A DNA stretch of 64,000 nucleotides, taken from Rhizophagus clarus. Its lineage: Eukaryota > Glomeromycota > Glomeromycetes > Glomerales > Glomeraceae. The notes under the pieces were generated by a model. The model was not told where the DNA came from and did not search any database. It worked only from the letters and a program-made list of their open reading frames with translations. Shown one piece after another: positions 34,166 through 44,500 of the stretch. The stretch covers positions 615,276-679,275 of the forward strand of contig BLAL01000313.1 in the NCBI GenBank assembly GCA_015698045.1. The letters are read 5' to 3'. The stretch's first letter is position 1. Every line of letters begins with the position of its first letter. The position numbers were made by a program, and so were the translations under genes.

Positions 34166-34913
34166 TAATTCATTTTATCTTCTTATATATTCCATAGGAT
34201 TTTAGCGTAGATCAGGTGTTTCCACATTTTGCCACGGCCTAAGAAACGGTTATGACTTGGTCTCCCCTTTTTTTTTTATTTCCCAGTGCGTTACTTTTCG
34301 TTTTATTTCTTTTTATTTTTTTCTCTTGGCGTTTATCCCTTGGGATCGGTGGGTGGAACTTTTTTTTCGCTCTGGTACGCTGAGGTGGATAGTGCTGGTT
34401 CTTTGGAGTCGGTGACAATTAGTAATGGTTTTCGTTATTAGTCTCACATTTTTGAGTGCTTATATATGTATCACTGTTCTATTTAACTGTCTGCAATCAA
34501 AAATAAAAATAAAAATAAAAACTGTTTATTTTTTAAAAAATATACACTCTTTTTTTTCTGATTTCTTACACTCTTTCTTTTCTATTTTCTTCTTACTCTT
34601 ATTACATTTTACAGGTATATTAATTATTGTATTTTTGTCATTAAATTTATTGTACTGATTACTAACTATATTTTATTTTATAATATTAACTTTACCTTTT
34701 TTTAATGTTATTCTTTTTTTTAATATTACTAATGTTATTCTTTTTTTTTATATTTTACTAACATCATCACATATTTTTTTCTTTTTTTTTTTTTATAAAT
34801 TTTATCAAACTCTTCATAATACTAACTTTTTGTATTTGTGTAATTATTATTAACTTTTTATATTTACGCTTTACTATTTATTAAATATTACTAACTTTAT
34901 CAGTCATATACTA
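34166..34913. other. LINE 3' UTR and AT-rich flank
   Basis: 34166-34521 is the LINE 3' untranslated region. From 34541 the sequence rejoins the CACTA-like right-end repeat (T-rich, with tatactaac motifs) up to the inserted element at 34914. Confidence 0.6.
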
Positions 34914-36442
34914 GGACCCAGAAATATACATATAGGGGTAGGGTCTATCAATGCGTCGTCATCATAGTGGAGTTGGACGGGGTAAGGTTTTGATTTGCGT
35001 ATAATTTAGGAGATTTTTGTCCATAGTAAGGTCATTAGATTGCGTATTTTTATCAAAAATTTTTATATGTAAAAGATTTAATTTGCGTATTTTGACCTAT
35101 ATTTTTATTTGGCCAATCATATATACTGTTGTAGAAAATTATTCGATATGCTAAAATACGATTTATCAATCATAAAATTTACAATTTTATAGTTTTAAAT
35201 TTTTTTTTTTTAAAAAGATTTTTTTATCGGTTTTTATAACCGAAATTGTTTTTTTAATATTTAATATTTTTTATCGGTTTTATAAACTGAATTTTTTTTT
35301 AATATTTATATTATTAGTAACTGAATTTTTTTTTAAAAAAAGATTTTTTATAAACTGAACCTTTTTCTTTTCCACTGATTTAAAAAAATAAAAAAAAAAA
35401 CTATTTATAAAAAAAAAAGTACTAGGTACTACTGAAGTATAAATTGGAACTAACGGACTCTTGCAAATATGGTGAGTTAAGTGTAAGAAGCAGAATTCAA
35501 TGTTAATAAAATTTTACTAACATTCCTTTTAGTTTTTTAGTACTTACATAATCAAGATTATTCTATTTTTTATAGCTTATTACATTGGTAAGTTTCAAAT
35601 TTTTAGGAATTTTATCAAAAAATACTTACTAATGTTTTATAATTTCTTTTTTATAGATTTCAGAATTCGATCAGAACTTGGAATTCGAGACGGGTAAGTA
35701 TTTCTATAAGGAGATAAGCGGGTTTGATTTTTTATGTATTAAAGAGTATTTACTAACATTCTTTAACTTCTCTTTTGTAGATTTTGAAGTAAAGTTTGGA
35801 ATTCGAGACGGTTAAGTATTTCTAAAAGTGGGGGGGTGCGAGTTTGAATAAAGCGTTTGCTAACTTCTCTTTTTTGCGGAATTTAGACTAGAACTTGGAA
35901 TAATTCAAGATAGGTGAGTATTTCTAAAGGAAGAAGGAGTGGGTTTATATAAGAACACTCACTAATATTCTTTAACATCTCTTTTTGTAGATTTTGAACT
36001 GGAACTTCAAATTGGAATTTAAACATATTGTAGGAATGAACTTTCAAATATAAATATCAAAAAAAAAAAAAAAAATAATAAATTTTTTCTAATTATAAAG
36101 CTATCTAAATTCGTATACAAATATTGTTAAAATATAATACATTTCATTATATTTCGTTAACATAACATAAAAAGAAACAAATATAATTTTTTTTTTTTTT
36201 AATAAAAAAAAGACCGATATCAAACTGCAGATTATAGAAACTATATCATATGATATACTGCACTTTGCTGAATTAATTAATAATTGAAAATTTTAAGGTC
36301 TGAAATTTTATTTGCGTATTTTTGCGGTATTTTCAATATCAGGTGTCAAATTTGCGTACCGTTCATATAAAAAACCCTTGCGTACAGCTCATAGTAAAAT
36401 TTTCTTTCATCACCTGACCCCTATATATATATTTCTGGGTCC
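34914..36442. mobile_element. MULE-like element (1,529 bp) with 10-bp target duplication
   Basis: TIRs start GGACCCAGAAATATA and extend ~27 bp (to ATAGGGGT.AGG). The 10-bp duplication TCATATACTA (34904-34913, 36443-36452) matches the single site in the uninterrupted copy at ~31047-31056. Duplications of 8-11 bp point to Mutator-like transposases. No transposase is encoded; the interior holds the intron/micro-exon array described next. Confidence 0.85.
35450..36030 (+). repeat. Tandem intron/micro-exon array
   Basis: Four or five units of ~115 bp, each with a 5' splice site (GTAAGTATTTCT), a branch-point-like TACTAAC or CTAAC, a T-rich tract and TTTTGTAG, followed by a 30-36 nt exon-like block (attttgaactggaacttgga, attcgagacg). 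One unit has lost its 3' AG (ttttttgcgg). Coding potential of the joined blocks is unclear. Confidence 0.65.
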
Positions 36443-36876
36443 TCATATACTAACATATTATTATGATGAATGTTTTTATTTTAAATACTTATTAATATAA
36501 ATAAAGATACTATGTATTTTATTTGTAATTCTAAATACAAAAATTGGTCAGTCGACCATAATTCGACCATAATTTGACCATAATTTGACCATAATTTGAC
36601 CATCAATCGACCATAATTTGACTATCAATCGACCATCAATCGACCATCAATCAACTATCAATCGACCATCAATCGACCATCAATCGACCATCAATCAATG
36701 ATCATTGATCTTTCAATCGGCATGCCGATTTGGTGCCGATTTTCGACATAATCTGGCATCAATCGAGTAGTACGATTTATTGCTGATTGAATATCGATTG
36801 GTTTGACCATTCATCAATCCTGATGGCCGATTGATAGCCGATTGATAGCCGATTTGACATCATTCGACCTGTGAGA

Positions 36877-37099
36877 AGATCCCCAAGAATATGTTCTCAA
36901 ACTAGCCATGACCATATTTCCTAATGAAGCCAAATATCATAAAGTCAAAGATGACTACAAAGAATTCTACGGGAAGGATCCAAAGATTCTTAATACCATT
37001 ATGGAACTATATAAATTATACTATAAATTAGCCAAGGATTATTTTATTACCGATAAACAAGTTGATGAAGAGACAGAAGACTTTTTATCATCACTTTAG
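36877..37099 (+). pseudogene. Maverick + strand gene, 3' part
   Basis: Continuation of 27746-27905 after the nested element: EDPQEYVLKLAMTIFPNEAK, then YHKVKDDYKEFYGKDPKILN, KLYYKLAKDYFITDKQVDEE and a stop at 37099. It converges on the integrase gene, whose stop is 5 bp away. The complete protein would be ~125 residues, charged and helical. Function unknown. Confidence 0.6.
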
Positions 37100-37103
37100 A
37101 GAT

Positions 37104-38229
37104 TTAATTCGTGAGCACCCACTGGGAAGGCAATTCAGTATCAAAGAGAATAACCATTAACTCTTCTCGCACAAAAGATCTTTCAGGATGTTTGACTACA
37201 TAATCATCATCATCAGTTAGTCCAAAGGGGACTTCTTCCAGCCAGTACAAGACCGGCTGATTTTTTTGCATCATAGATTCCTGGATATGATAAATACATG
37301 GAGACCAATTCAAGTCACCAGCATGACGTCTCCCATCATCCAAATCAATAGGATACAACAAATATCTTACTAATACATTGCTAGAAAGCTTTTCCTCATC
37401 AAAGCCTATAGGACCATCCCGAAGGTAAGAAGGCTTAGCAAAGACCTCCTTTTCCTTTATTGCATCAATAGGAGAAATACCAAGCTGACGTGTGATAGAA
37501 TTATTAATGTTCTCAACAACTATCGGCAAATTCTTTACCCAAGCCCTAGATCATCTATCTAAAGTCAAGAGATCAGAAGCATCCTGGGAAGGAAATAGTT
37601 TTTCAACTAAGGTGCGATTATACCTTTTAACAATACCCATAGTATGCTTAGATTTGGCCTTCTGAATTTTTACACCATGCTCTTTCATTAATTTCTCACA
37701 ATCACCTTTAAACTCTGATCCTCTATCAGTAATTAATAATTTTGGCCAGACCAAAGGACATTCAGGATCATCATAGATTTTCTCAAATAGTAGCAGAAGT
37801 TAAGATACCCTGCCTATCCTTAACACTATATGCACCAATAGGAATAGAGGCTTTATATCTCGAAGCCACATCAACCATATTAAGGCAAAAAAGATAAGTA
37901 ATCTGACCTACTTTATCATAAGGCATGTAGAGAACATCCGCCTGGTGGACTTCATTGGGGATAGTAACAGAGCAAAAACTTGCACGAGGGATATATTTAG
38001 GACGAGGCTTATGTATTTGGTATATAGCTTGTCTCTCAAGCCAGTCCTTCACTTCGTCTAAACTAAAATCATATCCAGCTTTAAGAGAAGCTTCATGTAA
38101 TTTTTTAGCATTTCGATAATAACCAATAGGCTGATAATAAATCTTTTTCAAAGCAATAGAAATATCAAGATTTCGAGCCTCACCAGAATTTATAGAAATA
38201 ATAGGTAATAATGGGAGTTGAGCAGACAT
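37104..38229 (-). pseudogene. Maverick integrase (rve/DDE), inactivated
   Basis: N-terminal part (38229-37783): RNAKKLHEASLKAGYDF and HKPRPKYIPRASF, an HHCC-less linker region, then HQADVLYMPYDKVGQITYLF with the first catalytic Asp and DVASRYKASIPIGAYSVKD. A ~11-bp deletion near 37783 shifts the frame. Second part (37754-37551): WPKLLITDRGSEFKGDCEKL with the second Asp, then TMGIVKRYNRTL where the catalytic Glu is Lys; the copy at 51280 has GIVERYNQTL. A TGA at 37551 precedes the C-terminal domain (37529-37104), ending DLNWSPCIYHIQESM, PERSFVREELMVI. Strand transfer activity should be lost by any of the three lesions. Confidence 0.88.
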
Positions 38230-40268
38230 ATCTTGAACAACTAAACAGCAACTTTGATCTAGGGATAAAGTTAGTACAAAAGAAAATCCGCAAACTTGAA
38301 GAGGAAATTAAAGCCTGTGAGCGATATATTTCTCATCTTGAAAATAATATACAATCTTATGATAATGAGGTTAATCAACTAAAGGATAAATGTAAGGTTA
38401 TTCTAGGTGAACTTAAAAAATGTCAGGATCACCTGGAGCTAAAAGAGGAGGCATTAGTTATTCAAGATAATCAAATTATCCAGCTAGAAGACACAATAGA
38501 TAAACTTAAATCTCGTATACAAGAATTATCTAAATCTAGTAATAAACATTCTAAAGAAGAAGAATGATCAGAGAAAGAAAATATGGCCATACCTGATATT
38601 TTAATAAATATTGCTACAGCATTAGATCGGGTAGAGGCATATATTGATGGAGATACATCATTTAACCCCAAAAATACACTAAATGGAATACAAATCTCAT
38701 TAACAACTGCTCGTGAACTTATGCAAAGACATGCTCAAGATGCTATTAACATGGGTTTATACCATATAGCTAATGATCGAATCAATGGCCTTAGGAATGA
38801 ATTAACAAATACTAGAAATGATAGTCTTCAAAGAGAACAATTATTTACTTTAGCATATAATAATGAGGTAAATGAGCGTCGACGTTAGTGGCAAATAGCT
38901 CAAGATAGGCAAACTAATGGTCAAAGAATGGCCCTTAGAAAGCAAAATCGGATTAATACATTAGTACAAGAAAAGGCAGTTCTCCAAATATTAGTTCGAA
39001 GGCGCAAAGCTGAGGCAGACTTAGCAGAATTCAATCGGGCATTTGTATTTAATAGATACCAAAAATGGAAGGGTAGAGAATTAAATTCACGACAAATTAT
39101 TTTGAATTTGCAAAACAATCCGCTCTTAGGAAACATGGCAGAAGCTAGACGGCAACTATTATATGACTCAATAGGAATTATTTTTGCTAAACATGATCCA
39201 TTTACTGGACAGGAACCTCCTAATGAATACTTGAATAGAATTTGGAATTCTATATCGCATTTAGAGCCAAATATGATCGCTCTTGAAAATGCCAATGCAG
39301 GAGACTTTAATGATGCAATTAAATTTGGTCTTTTAAAAACTAAGCTAGGTGGGAAGTATTTACCAGTTCCAAATAATGATCCATATACAGCTGGAAACCC
39401 TGCTATAAATTCTCCAGCCACTCTACGAGTATGGATGAATGCAAAATATCAGCGTGAAACAATAGGTACCCAGCAATCAGCAATTCAAAGATTATTCCAA
39501 GAAAGATTTTTACCAACAGACAGCCCTGATACATATGAAAAAAGAATTCGATTATTATTGTTAGGTGTGGCAAATAATGATGCAATGACTCTATCATTTC
39601 TAAAAAACCACTTATCGGGTGACTTCTATACATGGATGAAAATTGCTAATCCTGCTAATATAAATGCATACTTTACAGAATCAAAGAATTTATGGCTAAA
39701 ACGTAATCTGATTATAAGTTCAAGCGGAATGCTTTACGGGCAAGTACCTATTCAGCAATTAGTTAGTTCCCAAGAGACAGCACCTATTCAGCCACAAAAA
39801 GATGATTTTAAAATTTGTCTAGCAAGAGATTTGGCTTATACAGGAATAGGAACAGATGATGCAACATTAGAAAATTTTATTTATGAAGAACTTAAAAAGA
39901 GATTAGGAGGTCAAACAGCTCATGTTAGAAAGAGTCCCTTTACACCCAGAAGTGCCTATGCCACAAAGAAAGTTGTTAGAAAGGTAATACCAAAAGCATC
40001 TGCAAAGCAAACCTGACATTGTTCAGCATGTGGAAAGGCTGGTCATACAAAGGTTAATTGCCCCAAAGGCAAGCGGACTAAGAAGGTTAATTATGTATAC
40101 CAGGATGAGGTAGAAGATCCTGAAGACTCTGAAGAAGAATACATAGAAGAATATATAGAGGATTCTGAAGAAGAGGAAGTAGAAGAAGATGACGAATATA
40201 TTGATGCTGACGAATCCTGAAACTGCTATGCTGTAAAAAAAAAGTGGTACGAAGTGGAGTACCTATGA
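38211..40268 (+). pseudogene. Gag-like protein with coiled coil and CCHC zinc knuckle
   Basis: One frame with four in-frame stops (TGA 38565, TAG 38886, TGA 40014, TGA 40218) and no shifts. Order: N-terminal coiled coil (KKIRKLEEEIKACERYISHL..; ~120 residues), a helical region, a capsid-like middle (QRETIGTQQSAIQRLFQERF, PDTYEKRIRLLLLGVANNDA, FYTWMKIANPANINAYF), basic stretch, the zinc knuckle CSACGKAGHTKVNCP (40022-40066, C-x2-C-x4-H-x4-C) and an acidic tail. The order resembles retroelement Gag. It sits between integrase and protease genes of the element. Three TGA would be Trp if reverted. The start overlaps the divergent integrase start by 19 bp, so the true start may be elsewhere. Confidence 0.7.
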
Positions 40269-41230
40269 AAAAGAGTACCAAGAAGTCCCCTACTTCCAAA
40301 TCTCATACTAGCAATATAGACACAGCTGCAAATTATATGTTTCAAATAGCCTTAAAATCTTCAATAGCATCATTAGTCCCTCATTGTCCTAGAGAGATTC
40401 TTATAGAAATTTCAAAATTTATTAATATGATATTTCCCAAAATAAAAGACCATTGCTTGAATACTAGTATGCCAAATGATATGATAAAAAGAAGGGAATC
40501 AGTATGGAGAATTGTTGCAAGTAAATTCGAAGACATCTTATTTCCACTATTGCAGGCAGTAAATAGTGAGCAGAAGCCTCTTTTACAAGTTCCCGATAAT
40601 GAATCTAAAATTAAGGAAATTAATACTGCTTCTTCTAGCTATGTTATACCAGAAAGCATTCGGTTAGATCATGCTATTAAGGCTTATGCATCGGCTCAAA
40701 AAAAAAATAGTCACATATATTGGCCAAAGCTCTTAGAGATAAATTTTTTACAAATAAAGGATGCTGATGATGTTGCGACCATCTCCTGTAAGGTAGGGAG
40801 CGTGACTATACCATATGCAATGATTGATAGTGGATCAGACTCATCAATAGTCTCAGAAAATGTTGCAAAGCATTTGGGTCTAAAAATAGATAAGAAAAAG
40901 ATTCATAGACTTAATGGAGTTGCAAGTAAGTCCCATTCTCTTGGTACAGTTAATAGTATTCCTGTAACTATTGAGGATGGAGAAAATAGAGACACCATTT
41001 CAAATGAATTCTCTGTCGTTCCTACAGAATATGATGATAATGGAAAAAAACTATCCCTATTTATTCTTGGAACTCAATGGCAGTATTGTGCAGGATGGGA
41101 ACCCTTAGTAAAGGGGGAATTCAAGGCAACTCAAAATGGGAAGACTATTACCATCCCCCTATCTGTTCACAAATCTCAGCGTAATGTTTTTACTGTAGGA
41201 AAAGAGCTAGAACCTGTAAAAAAAAACTAG
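40211..41230 (+). CDS. Retropepsin-like aspartic protease of the Maverick
   Basis: Open from 40211; the first start codons are GTG 40244 and ATG 40265, but entry by frameshift from gag is likely. A Lys/Ser-rich start is followed by a helical region. The protease fold lies in the C-terminal half: YAMIDSGSDSSIVSENVAKH (catalytic Asp in DSGS, ~40820), LGLKIDKKKIHRLNG, a VTIEDGENRDTISNEF strand pair and LFILGTQW (ILG core strand, ~41060-41085). This is the gag-preprotein type seen in LTR retroelements. Canonical Mavericks carry an adenovirus-type cysteine protease instead. The frame is intact in this otherwise decayed element. It ends PVKKN-TAG at a second A9 run. Confidence 0.78.
   Translation, partial: RILKLLCCKKKVVRSGVPMKKSTKKSPTSKSHTSNIDTAANYMFQIALKSSIASLVPHCPREILIEISKFINMIFPKIKDHCLNTSMPNDMIKRRESVWRIVASKFEDILFPLLQAVNSEQKPLLQVPDNESKIKEINTASSSYVIPESIRLDHAIKAYASAQKKNSHIYWPKLLEINFLQIKDADDVATISCKVGSVTIPYAMIDSGSDSSIVSENVAKHLGLKIDKKKIHRLNGVASKSHSLGTVNSIPVTIEDGENRDTISNEFSVVPTEYDDNGKKLSLFILGTQWQYCAGWEPLVKGEFKATQNGKTITIPLSVHKSQRNVFTVGKELEPVKKN
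40236..40244 (+). promoter_or_regulatory. Candidate -1 frameshift site, gag to protease
   Basis: GTAAAAAAAAAG: in the gag frame GTA AAA AAA AAG contains the slippery heptamer A AAA AAG. A -1 slip passes directly into the protease frame (GTG GTA CGA). The gag frame closes at 40266-40268. A 5-bp stem GGTAC/GTACC (40246-40250, 40259-40263) follows after one nucleotide. An ordinary homopolymer indel is the alternative. Confidence 0.45.
41219..41230 (+). promoter_or_regulatory. Candidate -1 frameshift site, protease to zinc finger
   Basis: GTA AAA AAA AAC TAG: the heptamer A AAA AAC followed at once by the in-frame stop. This is the heptamer used at the gag-pro junction of some betaretroviruses. 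A -1 slip continues into KKLADHTCMHCGKEF. Two A9 junctions with the same -1 direction in one transcript argue against chance, but only one copy is seen. Confidence 0.45.
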
Positions 41231-41442
41231 CAGACCATACATGCATGCATTGTGGTAAAGAATTCCGTTTTTCCTGTAGGTTAAAACAGCATTATAAAAC
41301 AGTTAAGTGTTCAGTCAGTGTTTCATCACAGATCGGACAGTGTTCTGACAGTGTTTCAGACAGTGTTTCATCACAGATCGAACAATGTTCAGACAGCAAT
41401 CAGGTAAAAAATACAGTGCCTATTCAGCTATTTTTGGTATAA
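41231..41442 (+). CDS. C2H2-type finger domain downstream of the protease
   Basis: In the -1 frame relative to the protease: CMHCGKEFRFSCRLKQHYKT followed by KC, a C-x2-C-x12-H finger close to the one that opens the element polymerase (CVCCGYKFTRPAKLRQHYQS). A Ser/Gln/Asp repeat (SQIGQCSDSVSDSVSSQIEQ) follows and the frame ends at 41442. Possibly the C-terminal domain of a gag-pro-finger fusion, or a duplicated polymerase finger. No start codon context stands out. Confidence 0.5.
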
Positions 41443-41570
41443 TATAGCCTTTTGAAGTTCTTGAATGAGATTCCATTCTTATCTTCGGTACTGCGGAAGT
41501 TAGTCTAATTAATGGGAAGAAAAAAATAATATAATAATGTATGTGATCTAACTATACATCACTATCTAGC

Positions 41571-44500
41571 TTATGTCTGAAGACTAGATATGTGAGACAC
41601 ACATTCGTTTAGATATTTCTCCGGGAGCTTGGCCCTCATAACTCTTTTTTCTGCCTGTTTATGAGGGATACTATTTTTAACCATATTCTTATAAAACATA
41701 ATGCGCCAATAGAAATATGGTAAAGTAGTTATTCCATCTGATAGGATCCAGCGCTTAGTATCTATGGGACAGAGTACCTTTTTTTCAGACTCAATCAGAG
41801 ATAATATGTGGTCCTTTGATCGGAAACCAACATTCTTGGCATGGAATACTTCCTTACCAAAGAGACAGTCTCGATAGACTAGAGTCATGGGGTCTGCATC
41901 AGCTCGTATAGCTTCTTGCTCTGATAGTGAAGACTTATCTATTGGATCGTCTAGAAGGGACCCTTCTAAGCTTGGCATATATGTATCTGTTGCTATTTCT
42001 TCCATACCCTTCTTACTAACCCCTTATGCTTAGACTTTGTAGACTTATCGGCTAAGACATAATGGTAAGATTTGGCTTGAATGTGAAAAGATTCTGTGAT
42101 CACATTACCTGGAGTCTCATCCTTAAAAAGCCCAATAGTCTTAGTATCATTGAGATCGAAGAGATCTGGATGCTCAGCCATATCTTTATAGATATCTTCA
42201 GTATCGACTTGGAATATAAAGGAATCTGTGTCCATATAGCCAAGCTGGGCATTATCGCCATATCTCTCCTTTACATATCCATACCAGAAGCGGTACATGT
42301 GGAGCTTGCTAAGACCCAAGACTGATGCTCCAACAATGATGGGCTTATTGAGAGTCACACTAGCCTTTCCCATATGTGCTCCTACCAGTGTATCTCCAAG
42401 CGGATGTCCATACTTGAATCTTGGGCTACTGACTTTCTTCAAGAAGGCCTTTTCATCTCGCTCATTATTCATCTTCATGAGCTTGACATCCTGGTATTTG
42501 CGAACATTCTCCATAATCTTACCATATACCGAGTTATTCATGAGCTTGAAGAAGTCTTTTTCAAAGGTATTCTTCCCTTGTCGTTTCTCAGTATTAAATG
42601 CAATATATGGGGCAAGCTAGTTAGTCTGGTCAAAGGAAAGGATCTCTGAAACTTCATCTACAACCATGCCTAATTTTACATAGTATTGGAGCTCTAGGTA
42701 ATGGATGACATAATTCTTTCTCAGATCAAGATGGGGGACTAACTTTTCTGTCTTAGAGAAGCGTCCTCCATCCAAGTTATTTACAAGCTCCTCATTATAT
42801 GGGCTAAGCCAATCCTTTCCTACTGCGACATTCTCCACGGCTGGGGGTAAGTCTCTCAAATAATCATGGGTCTTGAGAGGAAAGTGAGACTTAATATTTA
42901 AGAAATATCTGCGTGGTGCATTTGTCTTAGTCTTAAGAATTTTTTCGAGATATTTCTTTTGCATAGCAGGGTTTTTTAGAAGGTATTCCTGACTAGCTTC
43001 CCATTGATAATTTCCAATAGGTAAGAACTGGCTCATAGTCCAGCCATAAAGATTGTTTGCGTCTACATAGGATATCCATGATGTGGGTTTGGATGGGTTG
43101 AATGCCTGACCCATCTTGGGATTATTGGCTTTGAAATATCGCTTACAAGCCTTAGAGATGCCACCTCTCTTGGCTTTTTCGATGAAGTTATGCATAGACA
43201 TATCTGTAAATAGCTTGATCTTAACCCCAGTTTTCTTGAGCATAGCATCCCAGGATAAGGATGGGGCAGAGACATAGTGGCTGGGATCGAGTTCATAATA
43301 TTTTATACATGTCTTTCGGAATTGGGTCCAGACATCTGCAAGAGAGAGTACGTCAATTTTAAGATAAAGATCATGGTACTCACCTAGATTTTTACAACCA
43401 TATGTTTTCCATACTTTTTGTGCATGGTGGTAGTCTTCCTATAAGATCTTCCCTTTTAGAGTTGTAGTAAATTCATGAATTGGTGGGAGTTCAGTCTCCA
43501 AGAATCTATCTTGAGAATCGATATAGTCATAACAATATATTCCCTTACAAGTTGCTAGGGAAATTTGGCCAGGAGTAAAGTCTTTAAAGTGCTGGCTGGT
43601 AATTGGGTGGTTGTCACCCAAGTTTTTTGTGAGATTTGCCAAGCTATTGTTCATGAACTGCTGGCTATTGATATATTTGAGCTGACCTACCTTTATAGAC
43701 TTATATCATTCAAATGTTTCAGCTATGACTTGGATATAAAGAGCATTAGCTGATCGTCCAACAGATTCACAAACCAAGTGAGAATCATAACCCCAGAAGT
43801 TGTGGAAGATAACTGGGATTGGGGTCTTCCAAGCTTGAATCTGGAGTTTGAGATTGCAATCCCTATGAGCTGATCCACGAAACTTACCTGTGATATGGCA
43901 ATGATCCCAAACCTTATTAGCCTTAGCTTTTTCACTGGCAATAGCTTTAGTTGCCTTATCAATAGTTTTTTGGATGTCATTATATTCTGCTGACTCTTTT
44001 TTAAAGTTTTTTAGCTTCTCTTTAAGATAGGTTATTTTATCTTCTAAGCGCTCTATTTCATTTGTATCTATATCGAACTTACCTTTGTAAATCCAACAGC
44101 TAATAGCTTCAGCAAATCTTTTCTTGTCTTCCTCAGTCTCAATTCGCTCATGCTTGATAGCTAGGATCTCATTGATTTTGACCAATTCCTGATCGATTCT
44201 CTGAACAAATTCTTGGGTGGCATTTTCTCCTCTGTATAGGAATGGACCCCATACATCTCCAGTATCTATCCAGTGGACTAGGTAGCAGAAACTATTAGCA
44301 TATTGCTCTGATATTATGCAGGTTTTTTTTCCATTTATTAGGCCAGTTTTTTTGTTTCCAGCTTCAAAATCGGCTATAATAACACATGGAGCATTGATCA
44401 TCCAGCCATAGTTCTTGAACTGCTTGAAATCATTGACCCCTTTTACTGGTAGATCAACTCTCTGGGTTGCCTCTCCTAATCCGAAACAATGTTCTTGATG

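Larger units (their letters stand above)
32094..34521 (+). mobile_element. ORF1-only non-LTR (LINE) retroelement
   Basis: Flanked by a perfect 19-bp duplication CTGTTTATTTTTTAAAAAA (32075-32093 and 34522-34540) and ending in (AAAAT)n (34497-34521), the marks of target-primed reverse transcription. It keeps an ORF1-type gene and a ~350-bp 3' untranslated region, but no reverse transcriptase. Without its internal MITE it is about 1.76 kb. An ORF1-only copy of this kind resembles HAL1-type half-LINEs. Confidence 0.82.
27906..36873. mobile_element. CACTA-like element (8,968 bp), non-autonomous, nested in the Maverick
   Basis: Ends CACAGGTCGAATG.. and ..CATTCGACCTGTG form ~25-bp TIRs with two mismatches, flanked by a 3-bp duplication AGA (27903-27905, 36874-36876). 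EnSpm/CACTA elements start CACTA/CACTG/CACAG and duplicate 2-3 bp. Both subterminal regions are packed with short ATCGGT/ACCGATT and TTGACCAT motifs in both orientations, typical of transposase-binding subterminal repeats. No transposase is present. The right-end region occurs twice (30850-31524 and 34640-36873), so it may be a composite of two copies. Confidence 0.72.

Noticed and set aside
38565..40220. TGA read as tryptophan (recoded stop) in the gag-like gene
   Set aside because: Stops also include TAG and TAA elsewhere, other genes in the window end normally at TGA, and TGG is used freely; decay by G to A change explains them.
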